Origin: Rhodopseudomonas palustris | Lineage (GTDB): Bacteria; Pseudomonadota; Alphaproteobacteria; Rhizobiales; Xanthobacteraceae | Reading direction: 5' to 3' | Assembly (NCBI RefSeq): GCF_003591005.1 | Contig: NZ_QYYD01000013.1 | Location: 1-64,000 of the forward strand | DNA length: 64,000 bases | Part shown: one piece after another, positions 1-10,813 of the stretch | Layout of the letters: every line of letters begins with the position of its first letter | Numbering within the stretch: the stretch's first letter is position 1 | Notes under the pieces: generated by a model | What the model was told of the DNA's origin: nothing | Seen by the model: the letters and a program-made list of their open reading frames with translations, nothing else | The model's database searches: none | Made by a program: the position numbers and the translations under genes

Positions 1-221
1 CAGCCCTCTCCCGCTTGCGGGAGAGGTCGGCGCGAAGCGCGGCGGGTGAGGGCACTCCGCTCCGCGAGTCGTGAGTTGAATGCCTGCGTGGGGCGGCCCC
101 CCCCCCCCCCCCCCCCCCCCGGGCGGGGGGGGGGGGGGGGGGGGGGCCCCCCCTCCCCGGGCACTGTGCCTGCGTCGCCCTCACCCCAGCCCTCTCCCCC
201 ACGCGGGAGAGGGAGCGCGCA
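1..221. repeat. Family C palindromic repeat, split by a homopolymer tract
   Basis: The left part (1-60) carries a CTCTCCCGCTTGCGGGAGAG hairpin followed by GGTGAGGGC. The right part (about 175-221) carries the mirror arrangement CCCTCACCCCAGCCCTCTCCC. Together they form one bipartite inverted element of the kind found again at 30.8, 46.3, 47.7 and 47.9 kb. The centre is replaced by a long poly-C/poly-G run, described separately. Confidence 0.75.
97..146. other. poly-C / poly-G tract, possible assembly artefact
   Basis: Twenty-four C residues (97-120) are followed directly by a run of G (121-146) with one C at 124, then C-rich sequence to 158. Such a tract could fold into a perfect hairpin and is very hard to sequence. 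It sits in the centre of a repeat whose other copies have ordinary 60-90 base centres, so a low-quality consensus is the simplest explanation. Confidence 0.7.
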
Positions 222-230
222 GTGCCTGGG

Positions 231-1532
231 TTAGGCTTTGCGCTTCAATACGCTGACGAAAAATCCGTCCGTGCCGGTCCGCAGCGGCGTCATCAGCAGC
301 CCTTCCGGCGAGGTGTGGACGGTGGACAGGAAGGCATCGGCCTTGTCCCACAGCGCGGCGGCGAGTTCGGCGGGCGGGGTCGGGGTGAAGTCTGGGTGCG
401 CGGCGATGAACACCCTCACCTGATCGATGTTTTCGGCCGGCAGCACCGAGCAGGTCACATAGGCGATGCGGCCGCCGGGCTTTACCAGCCTGGCGGCGCG
501 GGCCAGCACCTCGGCCTGGTCCTTCCGCCGGATCTCCAGCGCGCCGGGGCGCATCCGCCATTTGGCGTCGGGATTGCGGCGCCAGGTGCCGGTGCCGGTG
601 CATGGCGCGTCGACCAGCACCAGATCGGCGCTGCCCTTGATGTCGGCGAGCGGATCGGCGTCGCCCTTGGGCGCGCGCACCTCGGCATTGTGCACGCCGG
701 CGCGCGACAGCCGCTCGTGGATCGGGGCGAGCTGGCGCTTGTCCGAATCGGTCGCGATCAGCCGGCCCTTGCCCTGCATCATCGCCGCCAGCGCCAGCGT
801 CTTGCCGCCGGCGCCGGCGCACAGATCGATCACCTGCTCGCCGGGTTTGGCGCCGGACAGCAGCGCCGCGAGTTGCGAGCCCTCGTCCTGCACCTCGACG
901 GCGCCCTTGATGAAATCCTGCTCGGCCTGGATGCCGGGGTTACGGGCGTCGGCGCCAAGCGCGATGCGCAGCCCCAGCGGCGACCACGGCGTCTCCGTTG
1001 CGCCGAGATGCTTCAGCGACGCCAGCGCCTTGTCGCGCTTGCTCTTCAGCGTGTTGACGCGCAGATCGAGCGGCGCGCGGCTGGCCATCGCGGCGGCCTC
1101 GGCGACGCGCTGGTCGCCGAACAGGCTAGCGAGCTGCTCATCGAGCCAGTCCGGATAGTCGCCGGCGATCGGCGGCGGCGCGCCATCGAGAGACCGCGTC
1201 GTCAGCGCGGCGCGCTCGGCCTCGGTCAGCGGCTCGGGCGCGAACCGACCGCCGTCGCACAGCGCCGCGATTGCCTCGACATCCAGCCCACGCTCCAGCT
1301 TCAGCATGCCGAGCACGCGGGCGCGCGGCGTGTCGGCGTCCATCAGATACGCGCTGGAGGCGCGGCGGCGCAGCACGTCCCACACCAGCCCGGCAATCGC
1401 TGCACGGTCACCGGAGCCGGCGTAGCGATGCGCGGTGCCCCATTCCTTGAGGGCCTTGGCGGCCGGGATCCGCTGCGCCTCGACGGCGGCGATCAGGTCG
1501 ATGGCTGCGGACAGCCGGGCAGCGGGGGTCAT
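231..1532 (-). CDS. rsmB: RsmB/NOP-type 16S rRNA (cytosine-C5) methyltransferase
   Basis: This is a SAM-dependent RNA m5C methyltransferase of the RsmB/NOL1-NOP2 family, 433 aa and close to the family's usual length. Residues 1-80 resemble the NusB-like RNA-binding region. The Rossmann SAM motif DLCAGAGGKT lies at 236-245, the motif IV cysteine is C311 in DAPCTGTG, and the motif VI catalytic cysteine is C361 in TCSV. The two cysteines are the diagnostic pair of m5C RNA methyltransferases. The family acts on 16S rRNA C967 in E. coli; this target is inferred here. Family assignment is firm, but the exact rRNA position is less certain because alphaproteobacteria carry several paralogues. The gene is followed downstream by a repeat and preceded by a MAPEG gene on the same strand 23 bp away, so the two may be cotranscribed. 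Confidence 0.9.
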   Translation of the reverse strand: MTPAARLSAAIDLIAAVEAQRIPAAKALKEWGTAHRYAGSGDRAAIAGLVWDVLRRRASSAYLMDADTPRARVLGMLKLERGLDVEAIAALCDGGRFAPEPLTEAERAALTTRSLDGAPPPIAGDYPDWLDEQLASLFGDQRVAEAAAMASRAPLDLRVNTLKSKRDKALASLKHLGATETPWSPLGLRIALGADARNPGIQAEQDFIKGAVEVQDEGSQLAALLSGAKPGEQVIDLCAGAGGKTLALAAMMQGKGRLIATDSDKRQLAPIHERLSRAGVHNAEVRAPKGDADPLADIKGSADLVLVDAPCTGTGTWRRNPDAKWRMRPGALEIRRKDQAEVLARAARLVKPGGRIAYVTCSVLPAENIDQVRVFIAAHPDFTPTPPAELAAALWDKADAFLSTVHTSPEGLLMTPLRTGTDGFFVSVLKRKA

Positions 1533-1555
1533 AGCAGACTTTCAGTCACAACAAA

Positions 1556-1912
1556 TCAGATCAGCAGCAGGATACGCAGCGCGAAGTACAGCCACATCGC
1601 CAGCAGCACCAGTGCACCGGCCAGCCACACCGTGCCGCTGCGGCGATCGTCGCCAGCCGTCATGAACACGCCGGCATGCGCGAAGCGCGCCACCACGAAC
1701 ACCCAGGAGAGCAGCACCAGCACCAGGTCCATCTTGCGCAGCGGCAGCGCGATCGCCACCAGCGCATAGAACAGCACCGGCAGGTCGAACGGCTCACGCG
1801 GGCCGTCGGCCGTCGGCCGGTCCGCACCAGTGGACCGCATCCGCAACAGCATCAGCGCGAACGCCAGCCCGACCAGCGCGAATACCGGCAGCAGCACCAT
1901 CTGGACCGACAT
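1556..1912 (-). CDS. MAPEG family integral membrane protein
   Basis: This 118-residue protein is very hydrophobic, with about four membrane segments (roughly residues 4-24, 44-58, 60-78 and 95-115). The signature region FDLPVLFYALVAIALPL followed by a conserved ARFAHAGVF-like stretch is typical of the bacterial MAPEG (membrane-associated eicosanoid and glutathione metabolism) family. Members are small trimeric membrane proteins; some are glutathione transferases or peroxidases, but bacterial members of this sub-type have no established substrate. The start ATG has a good ribosome site (GAGGGAGC about 6 bases upstream). It lies immediately upstream of the rRNA methyltransferase gene. Fold assignment is good; activity is unknown. 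Confidence 0.8.
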   Translation of the reverse strand: MSVQMVLLPVFALVGLAFALMLLRMRSTGADRPTADGPREPFDLPVLFYALVAIALPLRKMDLVLVLLSWVFVVARFAHAGVFMTAGDDRRSGTVWLAGALVLLAMWLYFALRILLLI

Positions 1913-2137
1913 CGAAAGCTCCCTCGATCGTTCGGGCCCTCATAGCCGCGCCGCTGGACTATGACAAATTGGTCCCCCGGCTGGAACCGGCGCGGACGCA
2001 GCCCGGCCCCTCGCCTGGCGAGGTCCAGGACGGCCGGGCCCGTGGTCCCGGCCCGGTGTTTTGGGCGAGCGCGAGATGTCACGGGCAGGACCGAACCTAC
2101 CCGGACACCACGCCCTCCGCGATGCTGTGACGAAACG

Positions 2138-3163
2138 CTAAGCCTTGTCGGCGCCGATGCGGACCAGCTGCTTGCCGAAATTGGCGCCCTTCAAGAGGCC
2201 GATGAATGCCTCCGGCGCGCTCTCGACGCCCTCGGTAACGAACTCCTTGTACTTCACCTTGCCGTCGCGCACCCATTGCGACATGTCGCGAAGAAACTCC
2301 TGCCGGCGGCCGGCGAAGTCGCTGACGATGAAGCCGCGGATGGTGAGCCGCTTGGTCAGCACATGGCGCATCAGCGCCGTCGCCCATTTCGGCGTCGGCG
2401 GCGTTTCGAACGCATTGTACTGCGCGATCAGGCCGCACACCGGGATGCGGGCGAAAGCGTTGAGCAGCGGAAACACCGCCTCGAACACTTCGCCGCCGAC
2501 ATTCTCGAAGTACACGTCGATGCCGTTCGGGCATGCCGCCTTCAGCTTGGCGGCGAGGTCCGGATCGCGGTGATCGAGGCAGTCGTCGAAGCCGAGCTCG
2601 TTCTTGACGTAGTCGCACTTCTCCTTGCCGCCGGCGATGCCGACCGCGCGGGCGCCCTTGATCTTGGCGATCTGCCCGACCGCCGAGCCGACCGCGCCGG
2701 AGGCGGCGGCGACCACCACGGTCTCGCCTTCCTTCGGCTGGCCGATGTCTAGCAGGCCGGTGTAGGCCGTCATGCCGGGCATACCGAGCACGCCGATTGC
2801 GGTCGAGATCGGCCCCAGCGAGGTGTCGATCTTGCGCAGCGGCTTGGCGTCGGCCACTGCATGAGTCGCCCAGCCGCTATGCGCCAGCACGATGTCGCCC
2901 TTGGCAAAGCCCGGACTCTTGCTGTCGATCACTTCGCAAACCGTGCCGCCTTCCATCACGCCGCCGACCGGCACCGGCTGCGCGTAGGACGGCCCGTCGC
3001 TCATGCGGCCACGCATATACGGATCGAGCGACAGCCAGATCGTCCGCAGCAGCACCTGCCCCTCGCCCGGCGTCGGCATGTCGACTTCCTCGAGACGGAA
3101 ATTCGCCGCGGTCGGCTCACCGACCGGACGCGAGGCAAGAACGATACGCTTGGCCTTGGACAT
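2138..3163 (-). CDS. NADP-dependent medium-chain oxidoreductase, CurA/prostaglandin-reductase type
   Basis: The protein is 341 aa and belongs to the zinc-independent medium-chain reductase branch that includes E. coli CurA and mammalian prostaglandin reductases. These enzymes reduce the C=C bond of alpha,beta-unsaturated ketones with NADPH. Visible landmarks are the N-terminal SLDPYMRGRMSD motif, the nucleotide-binding AAASGAVGSAVGQIAKIKG around residues 150-170, and the C-terminal GFIVSDF region. The ORF is open further upstream, but I chose the ATG at 3163 because AAGGAAA lies just upstream and the preceding codons are repeat sequence without homology. The physiological substrate is unknown. 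The gene stands alone, flanked by intergenic repeats. Confidence 0.85.
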   Translation of the reverse strand: MSKAKRIVLASRPVGEPTAANFRLEEVDMPTPGEGQVLLRTIWLSLDPYMRGRMSDGPSYAQPVPVGGVMEGGTVCEVIDSKSPGFAKGDIVLAHSGWATHAVADAKPLRKIDTSLGPISTAIGVLGMPGMTAYTGLLDIGQPKEGETVVVAAASGAVGSAVGQIAKIKGARAVGIAGGKEKCDYVKNELGFDDCLDHRDPDLAAKLKAACPNGIDVYFENVGGEVFEAVFPLLNAFARIPVCGLIAQYNAFETPPTPKWATALMRHVLTKRLTIRGFIVSDFAGRRQEFLRDMSQWVRDGKVKYKEFVTEGVESAPEAFIGLLKGANFGKQLVRIGADKA

Positions 3164-3269
3164 TGCGTTTCCTTTTTGATGCTTGTTGGAAGCGGACTTG
3201 GAGGCCGGATTGTATGCGATTGCATCCAATTCGCCAACCGTGGCGGGCAGCATCAAAATTCTCTCTTTT

Positions 3270-3422
3270 GTCATTCCGGGTCGCGCCTCTTGGCGCGAGC
3301 CCGGAATCCATAGTCTCTGAACTCTCGACAAGACACGGAGCCGCACCACCGTGCGTCACAACGCAGCTCGGTGGTTATGGATTCCGGGCTCGCGAGCTGC
3401 GCTCGCGCCCCGGAATGACGAA
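3270..3422. repeat. Family A palindromic element (copy A1)
   Basis: Two hairpin arms in inverted orientation flank a spacer of roughly 70 bases. The left arm reads GTCATTCCGGGTCGCGCC and closes with CCCGGAATCCATAG. The right arm is the reverse complement pattern TATGGATTCCGGG to CCCCGGAATGACG. Each arm is itself a hairpin. The same architecture recurs about eight more times in the window. Confidence 0.85.
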
Positions 3423-3505
3423 CGTGAGGTGGTGAGCAGAACTAACGTTTCGGCAATCAGCCGTATGACGACCGCCGATCGACGGCCTGCCATATGCCGC
3501 AGCGC

Positions 3506-3626
3506 CGTCATTCCGGGGCGCTCGCGCAAGCGAGCGAACCCGGAATCTGCGACGGGCACGGATGTGCCCCAGTTCGTCGGGATTTCGGGTTCGCGCGCAA
3601 AAGGGCGCGCGCCCCGGAATGACGAA
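3506..3626. repeat. Family A palindromic element (copy A2, divergent centre)
   Basis: CGTCATTCCGGGGCGC opens the left arm and GCGCCCCGGAATGACG closes the right arm. The centre lacks the usual CCATAGCCCC bases, so this is a degenerate copy. With A1 it fills most of the gap 3164-3647, which shows no gene. Confidence 0.8.
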
Positions 3627-3647
3627 CGTGGTGTAGTTAGCGCGGCC

Positions 3648-5983
<2,336 letters not shown>

Positions 5984-6000
<17 letters not shown>

Positions 6001-6304
6001 CGAACGTCCTTTGCGGCGGCTCCTCCGGGATCGGCCGGCCGGTCGCGCGTTGCAGGCGGCCGCGCCACAGCTCCCAGGATCGCGGGTCGATCCAGCCCGG
6101 CTGCGCCGCCAGCATCACGTCGGTCAGTGCTTCCGGGCCGAGCACGGTCTCCAGCTGGCGGATCTCGGCGAAATTCGCAAAGCTCATGGCCTGAGCCACG
6201 ATCCGGCTCGCGGACCGCGGCGCGTCACCGATCGGCTCCCACCAGAAATGCTTCCGCTCGAGCTCGGCTAGGAAATCGGCAGGTAGCGAAGGCGCGAGGT
6301 TCAT
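5984..6304 (-). CDS. Small partner (putative antitoxin) of the AbiEii-like gene
   Basis: A 106-aa soluble protein of unknown fold with no obvious helix-turn-helix. Visible features are an aromatic KHFWWEP stretch near residue 20, an acidic/aromatic DPRSWELWRGRLQRATGR segment, and an acidic C-terminus ending DADDL. It is translated first and overlaps the nucleotidyltransferase gene by 17 bp, so the two are probably translationally coupled. I infer an antitoxin or chaperone role purely from this position. Similar small ORFs accompany short AbiEii-like genes in proteobacteria, possibly annotated as a DUF; I am not certain which one. It is much smaller than the canonical AbiEi antitoxin. Confidence 0.6.
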
Positions 6305-6360
6305 GGTGGCAGACTATCACAAATCCCCCAGCGCGGCGACGCCGGCCGCCGCGCGGAGCG

Positions 6361-6609
6361 TCAGCGCCGATAGCCCTGCGGCGGGCCGTATTGCCGGATC
6401 GCCTCGACCACTTCGCGGTGCATCCTCTTCTCGCGCTGCATCCGCACCGCAATCAGCGCGTGCAGCGAGGGGATCACCAGCAACGGGTGGAAGATCAGTC
6501 CGAGCAGCAGGCAGACCACCAGCAGCGCCAGGTTGAACACCGCCGATAGCGGCTGGCCGTTGAACAAGAGACCGAGCGGCGGCAGGAAGGCAGCAAGCAG
6601 ATAGATCAT
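6361..6609 (-). CDS. Pmp3/YqaE-like small membrane protein
   Basis: An 82-residue protein with two hydrophobic segments (about 1-20 and 25-52) joined by a short NGQP turn, then a basic tail MQREKRMHREVV. The PPLGLLF motif at the start of the first helix resembles the Pmp3/YqaE (UPF0057) stress-membrane family, which affects membrane potential in plants and fungi. The match is partial: the second helix is longer than usual and the C-terminal cytoplasmic extension is atypical. No partner gene is evident. I regard it as a real gene because of its start context, hydrophobic pattern and lack of overlap with others. Confidence 0.6.
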   Translation of the reverse strand: MIYLLAAFLPPLGLLFNGQPLSAVFNLALLVVCLLLGLIFHPLLVIPSLHALIAVRMQREKRMHREVVEAIRQYGPPQGYRR

Positions 6610-6758
6610 CGGCGAAACTCCCAGCCCAACGAGCCCCGGCAGATGCGCAAGGGAACGCGCCGGTCACGCAGGATTTAGGTAGCGAGCCCGCTTCCGCAAT
6701 AGCGACCGCTCGGCGCAGGTGCTACACGCCGCCCACCCCTCCTCCGACCCCATCCGGC

Positions 6759-8246
6759 ATGCAAAAAGAACGACTGATCCCGCTGATCGTGGCTTCCGCG
6801 CTGTTCATGGAAAACATGGACGCCACTGTGATCGCGACCTCGCTGCCGGCGATCGCGGCTGATATCGGCACTTCGCCGCTGACGCTGAAGCTGGCGATCA
6901 CCTCGTATCTGCTGTCGCTGGCCGTCTTCATCCCGGCGTCGGGCTGGGCCGCCGACCGGTTCGGCGCCCGCACCGTCTTTTCCGCGGCAATCGCGGTGTT
7001 CATGGTCGGCTCGATCGGCTGCGCGCTGGCGCATTCGATCAACGACTTCGTCGCCGCCCGCATCCTGCAGGGCCTCGGCGGGGCGATGATGACGCCGGTC
7101 GGGCGGCTGGTGCTGCTGCGCTCGATCGACAAGGCGGCGCTGGTCGGCGCGATGGCGTGGATGACGGTGCCGGCGCTGATCGGCCCAGTGATCGGGCCGC
7201 CGCTCGGCGGCTTTATCACCACCTATTTCTCGTGGCACTGGATCTTCCTGATCAACATTCCGATCGGGCTCGCCGGCATCTTCTTCGCGCAGCGCTACAT
7301 CGACCCGATCCGCAGCGAAAATCCCGAGCCTCTCGACGTCACCGGCTTGGTGCTGGCCGGCATCGGCGTCGCCGGCATCGCGTTCGGCCTGTCGGTCGCC
7401 GGGCTCGGCCTGCTGCCATGGCCGGTCGTCACCGGGCTGATCGTGGTCGGCTGCGGCTCGATGCTGCTGTATCTGCGCCACGCCCGCCGTACCGCCTCGC
7501 CGGTGCTCGATTTTTCGCTGATGCGGCTGACGACGCTGCGCGTATCTCTGACCGGAGGCTTTCTGTTCCGGCTCGGCATCGGCGCGCTGCCGTTTTTGCT
7601 GCCGCTGTTGATGCAGATCGGCTTCGGCCTGTCGCCGTTTCAGTCCGGCCTCGTCACCTTCGCTTCCTCCGCCGGCGCGATGGGCATGAAGGTGCTGGCG
7701 GCGCGGATCATCCGCGCCTTCGGCTTCCGCCGCATCATGACCATCAACGCGCTGGTCAGCGCGGCCTTCCTGGCCGCCTGCGCGCTGTTCACGCCGGGCA
7801 CGCCGCTGCTGCTGATCATGATCATCCTGCTGGTCGGCGGTTTCTTCCGTTCGCTGCAATTCACCGCGATGAATACCGTGGCCTATGCGGAGGTGGAGAC
7901 GCCGCAGATGAGCCGCGCCACGACGCTGGTCAGCGTCGGTCAGCAGCTGGCAATCTCGGCGGGCGTTGCGGTCGGCGCATTCTCGGTCGAAGCCACCATG
8001 GCGCTGCGCCATTCGACAACGCTCACCGCCGACGATTTCGCCCCGGCCTTCCTGGTTGTCGCGGTGCTGTCGGCGCTGTCGGCATTTTCGTTCTGGCGGA
8101 TGCCGGACGACGCCGGCAGCGAGATCTCCGGCCGCAAGGCCATCGACATCTCCAGCCGCAAGGGCGAAGTCAGCGCGGTCACAAAGACTGCGACCAAAAA
8201 GGCCGTGGAAGAGACCCAGGATGCGCGCGATCAGCGGCTGGGTTGA
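6759..8246 (+). CDS. DHA2-type MFS multidrug exporter (EmrB/QacA subfamily)
   Basis: A 495-aa proton-antiport drug exporter predicted to span the inner membrane 14 times. Helix 1 carries the conserved acidic residue in MENMDATVIATSLPAIA (motif D1). The loop 2-3 motif GWAADRFGARTVF (motif A) and the antiporter motif C, PALIGPVIGPPLGG, identify the DHA2 family rather than the 12-helix DHA1 group. There is no adjacent membrane-fusion protein or outer membrane channel, so it likely works alone, and no regulator gene flanks it. The C-terminal 40 residues are hydrophilic and lysine-rich. Substrate unknown. Confidence 0.88.
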   Translation: MQKERLIPLIVASALFMENMDATVIATSLPAIAADIGTSPLTLKLAITSYLLSLAVFIPASGWAADRFGARTVFSAAIAVFMVGSIGCALAHSINDFVAARILQGLGGAMMTPVGRLVLLRSIDKAALVGAMAWMTVPALIGPVIGPPLGGFITTYFSWHWIFLINIPIGLAGIFFAQRYIDPIRSENPEPLDVTGLVLAGIGVAGIAFGLSVAGLGLLPWPVVTGLIVVGCGSMLLYLRHARRTASPVLDFSLMRLTTLRVSLTGGFLFRLGIGALPFLLPLLMQIGFGLSPFQSGLVTFASSAGAMGMKVLAARIIRAFGFRRIMTINALVSAAFLAACALFTPGTPLLLIMIILLVGGFFRSLQFTAMNTVAYAEVETPQMSRATTLVSVGQQLAISAGVAVGAFSVEATMALRHSTTLTADDFAPAFLVVAVLSALSAFSFWRMPDDAGSEISGRKAIDISSRKGEVSAVTKTATKKAVEETQDARDQRLG

Positions 8247-8249
8247 GCG

Positions 8250-8429
8250 CTATCTCAGCGCCTCTTGCTCGCCCTCGCCGCCTTCGTCGTGCCGAACCGC
8301 CAGGCGCAGGACGTCGGCGCAGATCGGGCAGCGATAATGCGGCACGTCGAAACTTGCATTGGCGTGTTCGACCTCGACGAGTTCGCGGTCGACGCCGCAT
8401 GCCCGACACATCGGGGTTAGAATATCCAT
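8250..8429 (-). CDS. Small zinc-ribbon-like protein
   Basis: A 59-residue protein with two CxxC knuckles, C8-x2-C11 and C34-x2-C37, spaced like a zinc ribbon, followed by a short acidic tail. The reading frame is open 12 codons further upstream, but the ATG at 8429 has an AGGGGC ribosome site and begins right before the first knuckle. It converges on the exporter gene with only 3 bp between stop codons. No specific function can be assigned; a DNA- or protein-binding role would be speculation. Confidence 0.6.
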   Translation of the reverse strand: MDILTPMCRACGVDRELVEVEHANASFDVPHYRCPICADVLRLAVRHDEGGEGEQEALR

Positions 8430-8639
8430 CGCCCGCCCCTTGCTTGATTTCAGCCCCGTGGACAAGCGTAGGAGAAACTGCGGATTCGCCTTTGTAAATT
8501 CATACCTAATGTAATAAATCGCGCGTTATTCGGCCGAAATTTATGCAAGTAGCTCGCAGCTGGGCTCCTGAGAGCCCGCATCAAAACTGAGGCGGAGTTG
8601 CAGCCATGTTTGCAGTCGGTCGGTTTGCTCAAATGTTCC

Positions 8640-8711
8640 GTCATGGCCGGGCTTGTCCCGCCTGCGCGGCCGAAGCCGCTTCGGCGCGGCGAAGGCCCGG
8701 CCATCCACGCC
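8640..8711. repeat. Family D palindromic element (copy D1)
   Basis: TCATGGCCGGGCTTGTCCCGCC is followed by a CGGCCGAAGCCGCTTCGGC hairpin and then GGCCCGGCCATCCACG in inverted orientation. The rest of 8430-8804 shows no gene. An AT-rich stretch at about 8490-8545 is a likely promoter region for the minus-strand zinc-ribbon gene. Confidence 0.65.
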
Positions 8712-8804
8712 TTTTGTGCTTTTCCGTGACGCGTGGAGAGTAAAGTGTCTGATCTGAGAGGACGCGTTTCTAGTTAGGCTGGTCTGGAAGCAAACGCCGC
8801 GCAG

Positions 8805-9500
8805 TTAGTCCGCCGTGACAGCGGGCGTGCCACGAAACCCCATTGCCAGCACGTAGCGCTCCGACGAGTCCTTGCGGCTCGCGGCCGGTTTGACGTGCTT
8901 GACGGTGGCGAAATCCTGCTTGAGCTGGGCCATCAGCGTCGCGTCGGCGCCGCTCTGAAACACCTTGGCGACGAACGTGCCGCCGGGCTTCAGCACCTCG
9001 CTGGCGAACTGCGCGGCGCTTTCGACCAGTCCGACGATGCGGAGCTGATCGGTCTTGCGATGGCCGGTGGTGTTGGCCGCCATGTCGCTCATCACCACGT
9101 CGGCGCCGCCGCCGAGCATCTCGCGGAGCTTGTCCGGTGCGTCATTGTCGAGAAAATCGAGCTGCGCGAATGTCACGCCCGGGATCTCGCCCATCTCCAG
9201 CAAGTCGATCGCCACCACCTTGCCGCGGCCTTCGGACGCGCGGGTCCGCCTGGCGGCGATCTGGCTCCAGCCGCCCGGCGCCGCGCCGAGATCGACCACC
9301 GCGAGGCCCGGCTTGAGCAGATGATACTTGTCGTCGATCTCCAGCAGCTTGTAGGCGGCGCGCGAGCGATAGCCGTCGCGCTTGGCCTGCGCCACATACG
9401 GATCATTGAGCTGGCGCTCGAGCCAGAGCTTCGACGACAGCTTCATCCTGCCGGCGCTCTTGACGGTGACGCGCATCCGTCCGGTGGTGTCTTTGGCCAT
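8805..9500 (-). CDS. rlmE: 23S rRNA 2'-O-methyltransferase (U2552), RrmJ/FtsJ type
   Basis: RlmE methylates the ribose of 23S rRNA U2552 late in 50S assembly using SAM. The 231-aa protein has the SAM motif VVDLGAAPGGWSQ at about 68-80. The K-D-K-E catalytic tetrad is at K51, D139, K179 and E214, with spacings of 88, 40 and 35 residues that match the E. coli enzyme closely (86, 40, 35). The open frame extends 63 codons upstream through repeat DNA; the ATG at 9500 is chosen because homology begins there. The gene follows a Ppx/GppA gene on the same strand, an arrangement common in alphaproteobacteria, although a family B repeat separates them here. Confidence 0.95.
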   Translation of the reverse strand: MAKDTTGRMRVTVKSAGRMKLSSKLWLERQLNDPYVAQAKRDGYRSRAAYKLLEIDDKYHLLKPGLAVVDLGAAPGGWSQIAARRTRASEGRGKVVAIDLLEMGEIPGVTFAQLDFLDNDAPDKLREMLGGGADVVMSDMAANTTGHRKTDQLRIVGLVESAAQFASEVLKPGGTFVAKVFQSGADATLMAQLKQDFATVKHVKPAASRKDSSERYVLAMGFRGTPAVTAD

Positions 9501-9607
9501 GGCCCTGTCTGTGCGTGGTGAACCCGCGTTGCTTAGCAGATGAGCGGGGAAAAGACAGCGCGGAACCGCTGTCTGCTGAGATTGCGGCCCGATTGACCAC
9601 CTCTCCC

Positions 9608-9725
9608 CGTCATTGCGAGGAGCACCCGGATCGGCGCTTTGCGCCGTCCGAGTACAGGCTCCGCGACGAAGCAATCCAGCCCCGTGCACCGCGCTCTGGA
9701 TTGCTTCGCTTCGCTCGCAATGACG
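9608..9725. repeat. Family B palindromic element (copy B1, expanded left arm)
   Basis: CGTCATTGCGAGGAGC begins the left arm and GCTCGCAATGACG ends the right arm, with CAATCCAG and CTGGATTG near the centre. The left arm contains an extra module of about 40 bases ending ACAGGCTCCGCG that is absent from the short copies. It lies between the gppA-like gene and rlmE. Confidence 0.85.
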
Positions 9726-9751
9726 AGGAGAGGCTGTACCCCAATTACGGC

Positions 9752-10813
9752 TCAGCCCAGCGCGCCGTCCGCCTGCATCATCTCGACCAGCATGCCCTCG
9801 CGCAGGCCGCGGTCGGCGACGCGCAGGCGGGGCAGCGGGAATGCGGCGCGGACGGCGTCGAGGATGGCGCAGCCGGCCAGCACCAGATCGGCGCGCTCGC
9901 TACCGATGCAATGGTTCTGGGCGCGGTCGTGATAGGTCATGCCGCGCAGCCGGTCGATCGTCGTGGTCAGCTCCGCGTCATCCATCCAAATGCCGTCGAC
10001 CCGGCGGCGGTCATAGCGGATCAGATCGAGATGCAGCCCGGCCAGCGTCGTCACCGTGCCGGAGGTGCCGAGCAGATGCAGGCCGTCCAGATCATCGCCA
10101 TGCGCCGCGGCGAACGGCGCGACGTGTTTGGCCACTTCCGCCACCATCGCCGTATAGCTGCCGGGCGTCACCACTTTGCCGCCGAAATGCTCGGCAAGCG
10201 TGACGACGCCGAGCGGGATCGACATCCAGGCGCGGATTTCCGGCGGCTGGTCCGGCCGTGCCGGATCGCGCGCCAGCCGCACCAGTTCGCTGGAGCCGCC
10301 GCCGATGTCAAACAGGATCGCGCCGCGGCCGGCAGTGTCGACCAGCGGCGAGCAGCCGGTGGCAGCCAAGCGCGCCTCGGTTTCCCGGTCGATGATTTCG
10401 AGCTGGATTCCGGTCGCCCGCGCCACCTTGTCACAAAACTCGTCGGCGTTGACCGCAGCCCGGCACGCCTCGGTCGCGATCAGCCGCTGCCGGTTGACGT
10501 GACGCTGTTTGAGCTTGTCACGGCACACCGCCAGTGCCGAAACCGCCCGGGTGATCGCAGCGTCGCTGATCCGTCCGGACGCGGAGACGCCCTCGCCCAG
10601 CCGGATGATCCGGGAGAACGAGTCGACGACTCGGAAGCTGTCGCCGGCCGGCCGCGCGATCAGCAGGCGACAATTGTTCGTGCCGAGATCGAGCGCCGCA
10701 TAGACGGCGCCGTGTGCCGCCATCGTGTCATGCTCATCCTCGGCCGCCGCGAAATGCGCCTGCGGGGCATGGCCCAGCGCAGGAGCGGCGCGGAGCGGCG
10801 TCTGCTCGTCCAT
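9752..10813 (-). CDS. Exopolyphosphatase / guanosine pentaphosphate phosphatase family protein
   Basis: The protein (353 aa from the ATG at 10813) is a Ppx/GppA member of the actin-like ASKHA phosphatase superfamily. The phosphate 1 motif is AALDLGTNNCRLL near residue 40, the catalytic Glu region is IATEACRAA, and the phosphate 2 motif FDIGGGSSELV is near 170. LLGTSGTVTTLAG matches the adenosine motif. Such enzymes hydrolyse inorganic polyphosphate and/or pppGpp and tune the stringent response. The length is that of the short, HD-domain-free branch. It precedes rlmE on the same strand. A later ATG at 10723 would remove an unconserved N-terminal extension and is a fair alternative. Confidence 0.88.
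   Translation of the reverse strand: MDEQTPLRAAPALGHAPQAHFAAAEDEHDTMAAHGAVYAALDLGTNNCRLLIARPAGDSFRVVDSFSRIIRLGEGVSASGRISDAAITRAVSALAVCRDKLKQRHVNRQRLIATEACRAAVNADEFCDKVARATGIQLEIIDRETEARLAATGCSPLVDTAGRGAILFDIGGGSSELVRLARDPARPDQPPEIRAWMSIPLGVVTLAEHFGGKVVTPGSYTAMVAEVAKHVAPFAAAHGDDLDGLHLLGTSGTVTTLAGLHLDLIRYDRRRVDGIWMDDAELTTTIDRLRGMTYHDRAQNHCIGSERADLVLAGCAILDAVRAAFPLPRLRVADRGLREGMLVEMMQADGALG

Noticed and set aside
46-234. Open frame with runs of Pro and Gly
   Set aside because: It is created by the poly-C/poly-G tract and the flanking repeat; no start context or homology.
222-1769. 515-codon open frame antisense to rsmB
   Set aside because: High-GC antisense shadow; rsmB has all catalytic motifs, and the shadow protein is Arg/Gly/Gln-rich without any recognised domain.
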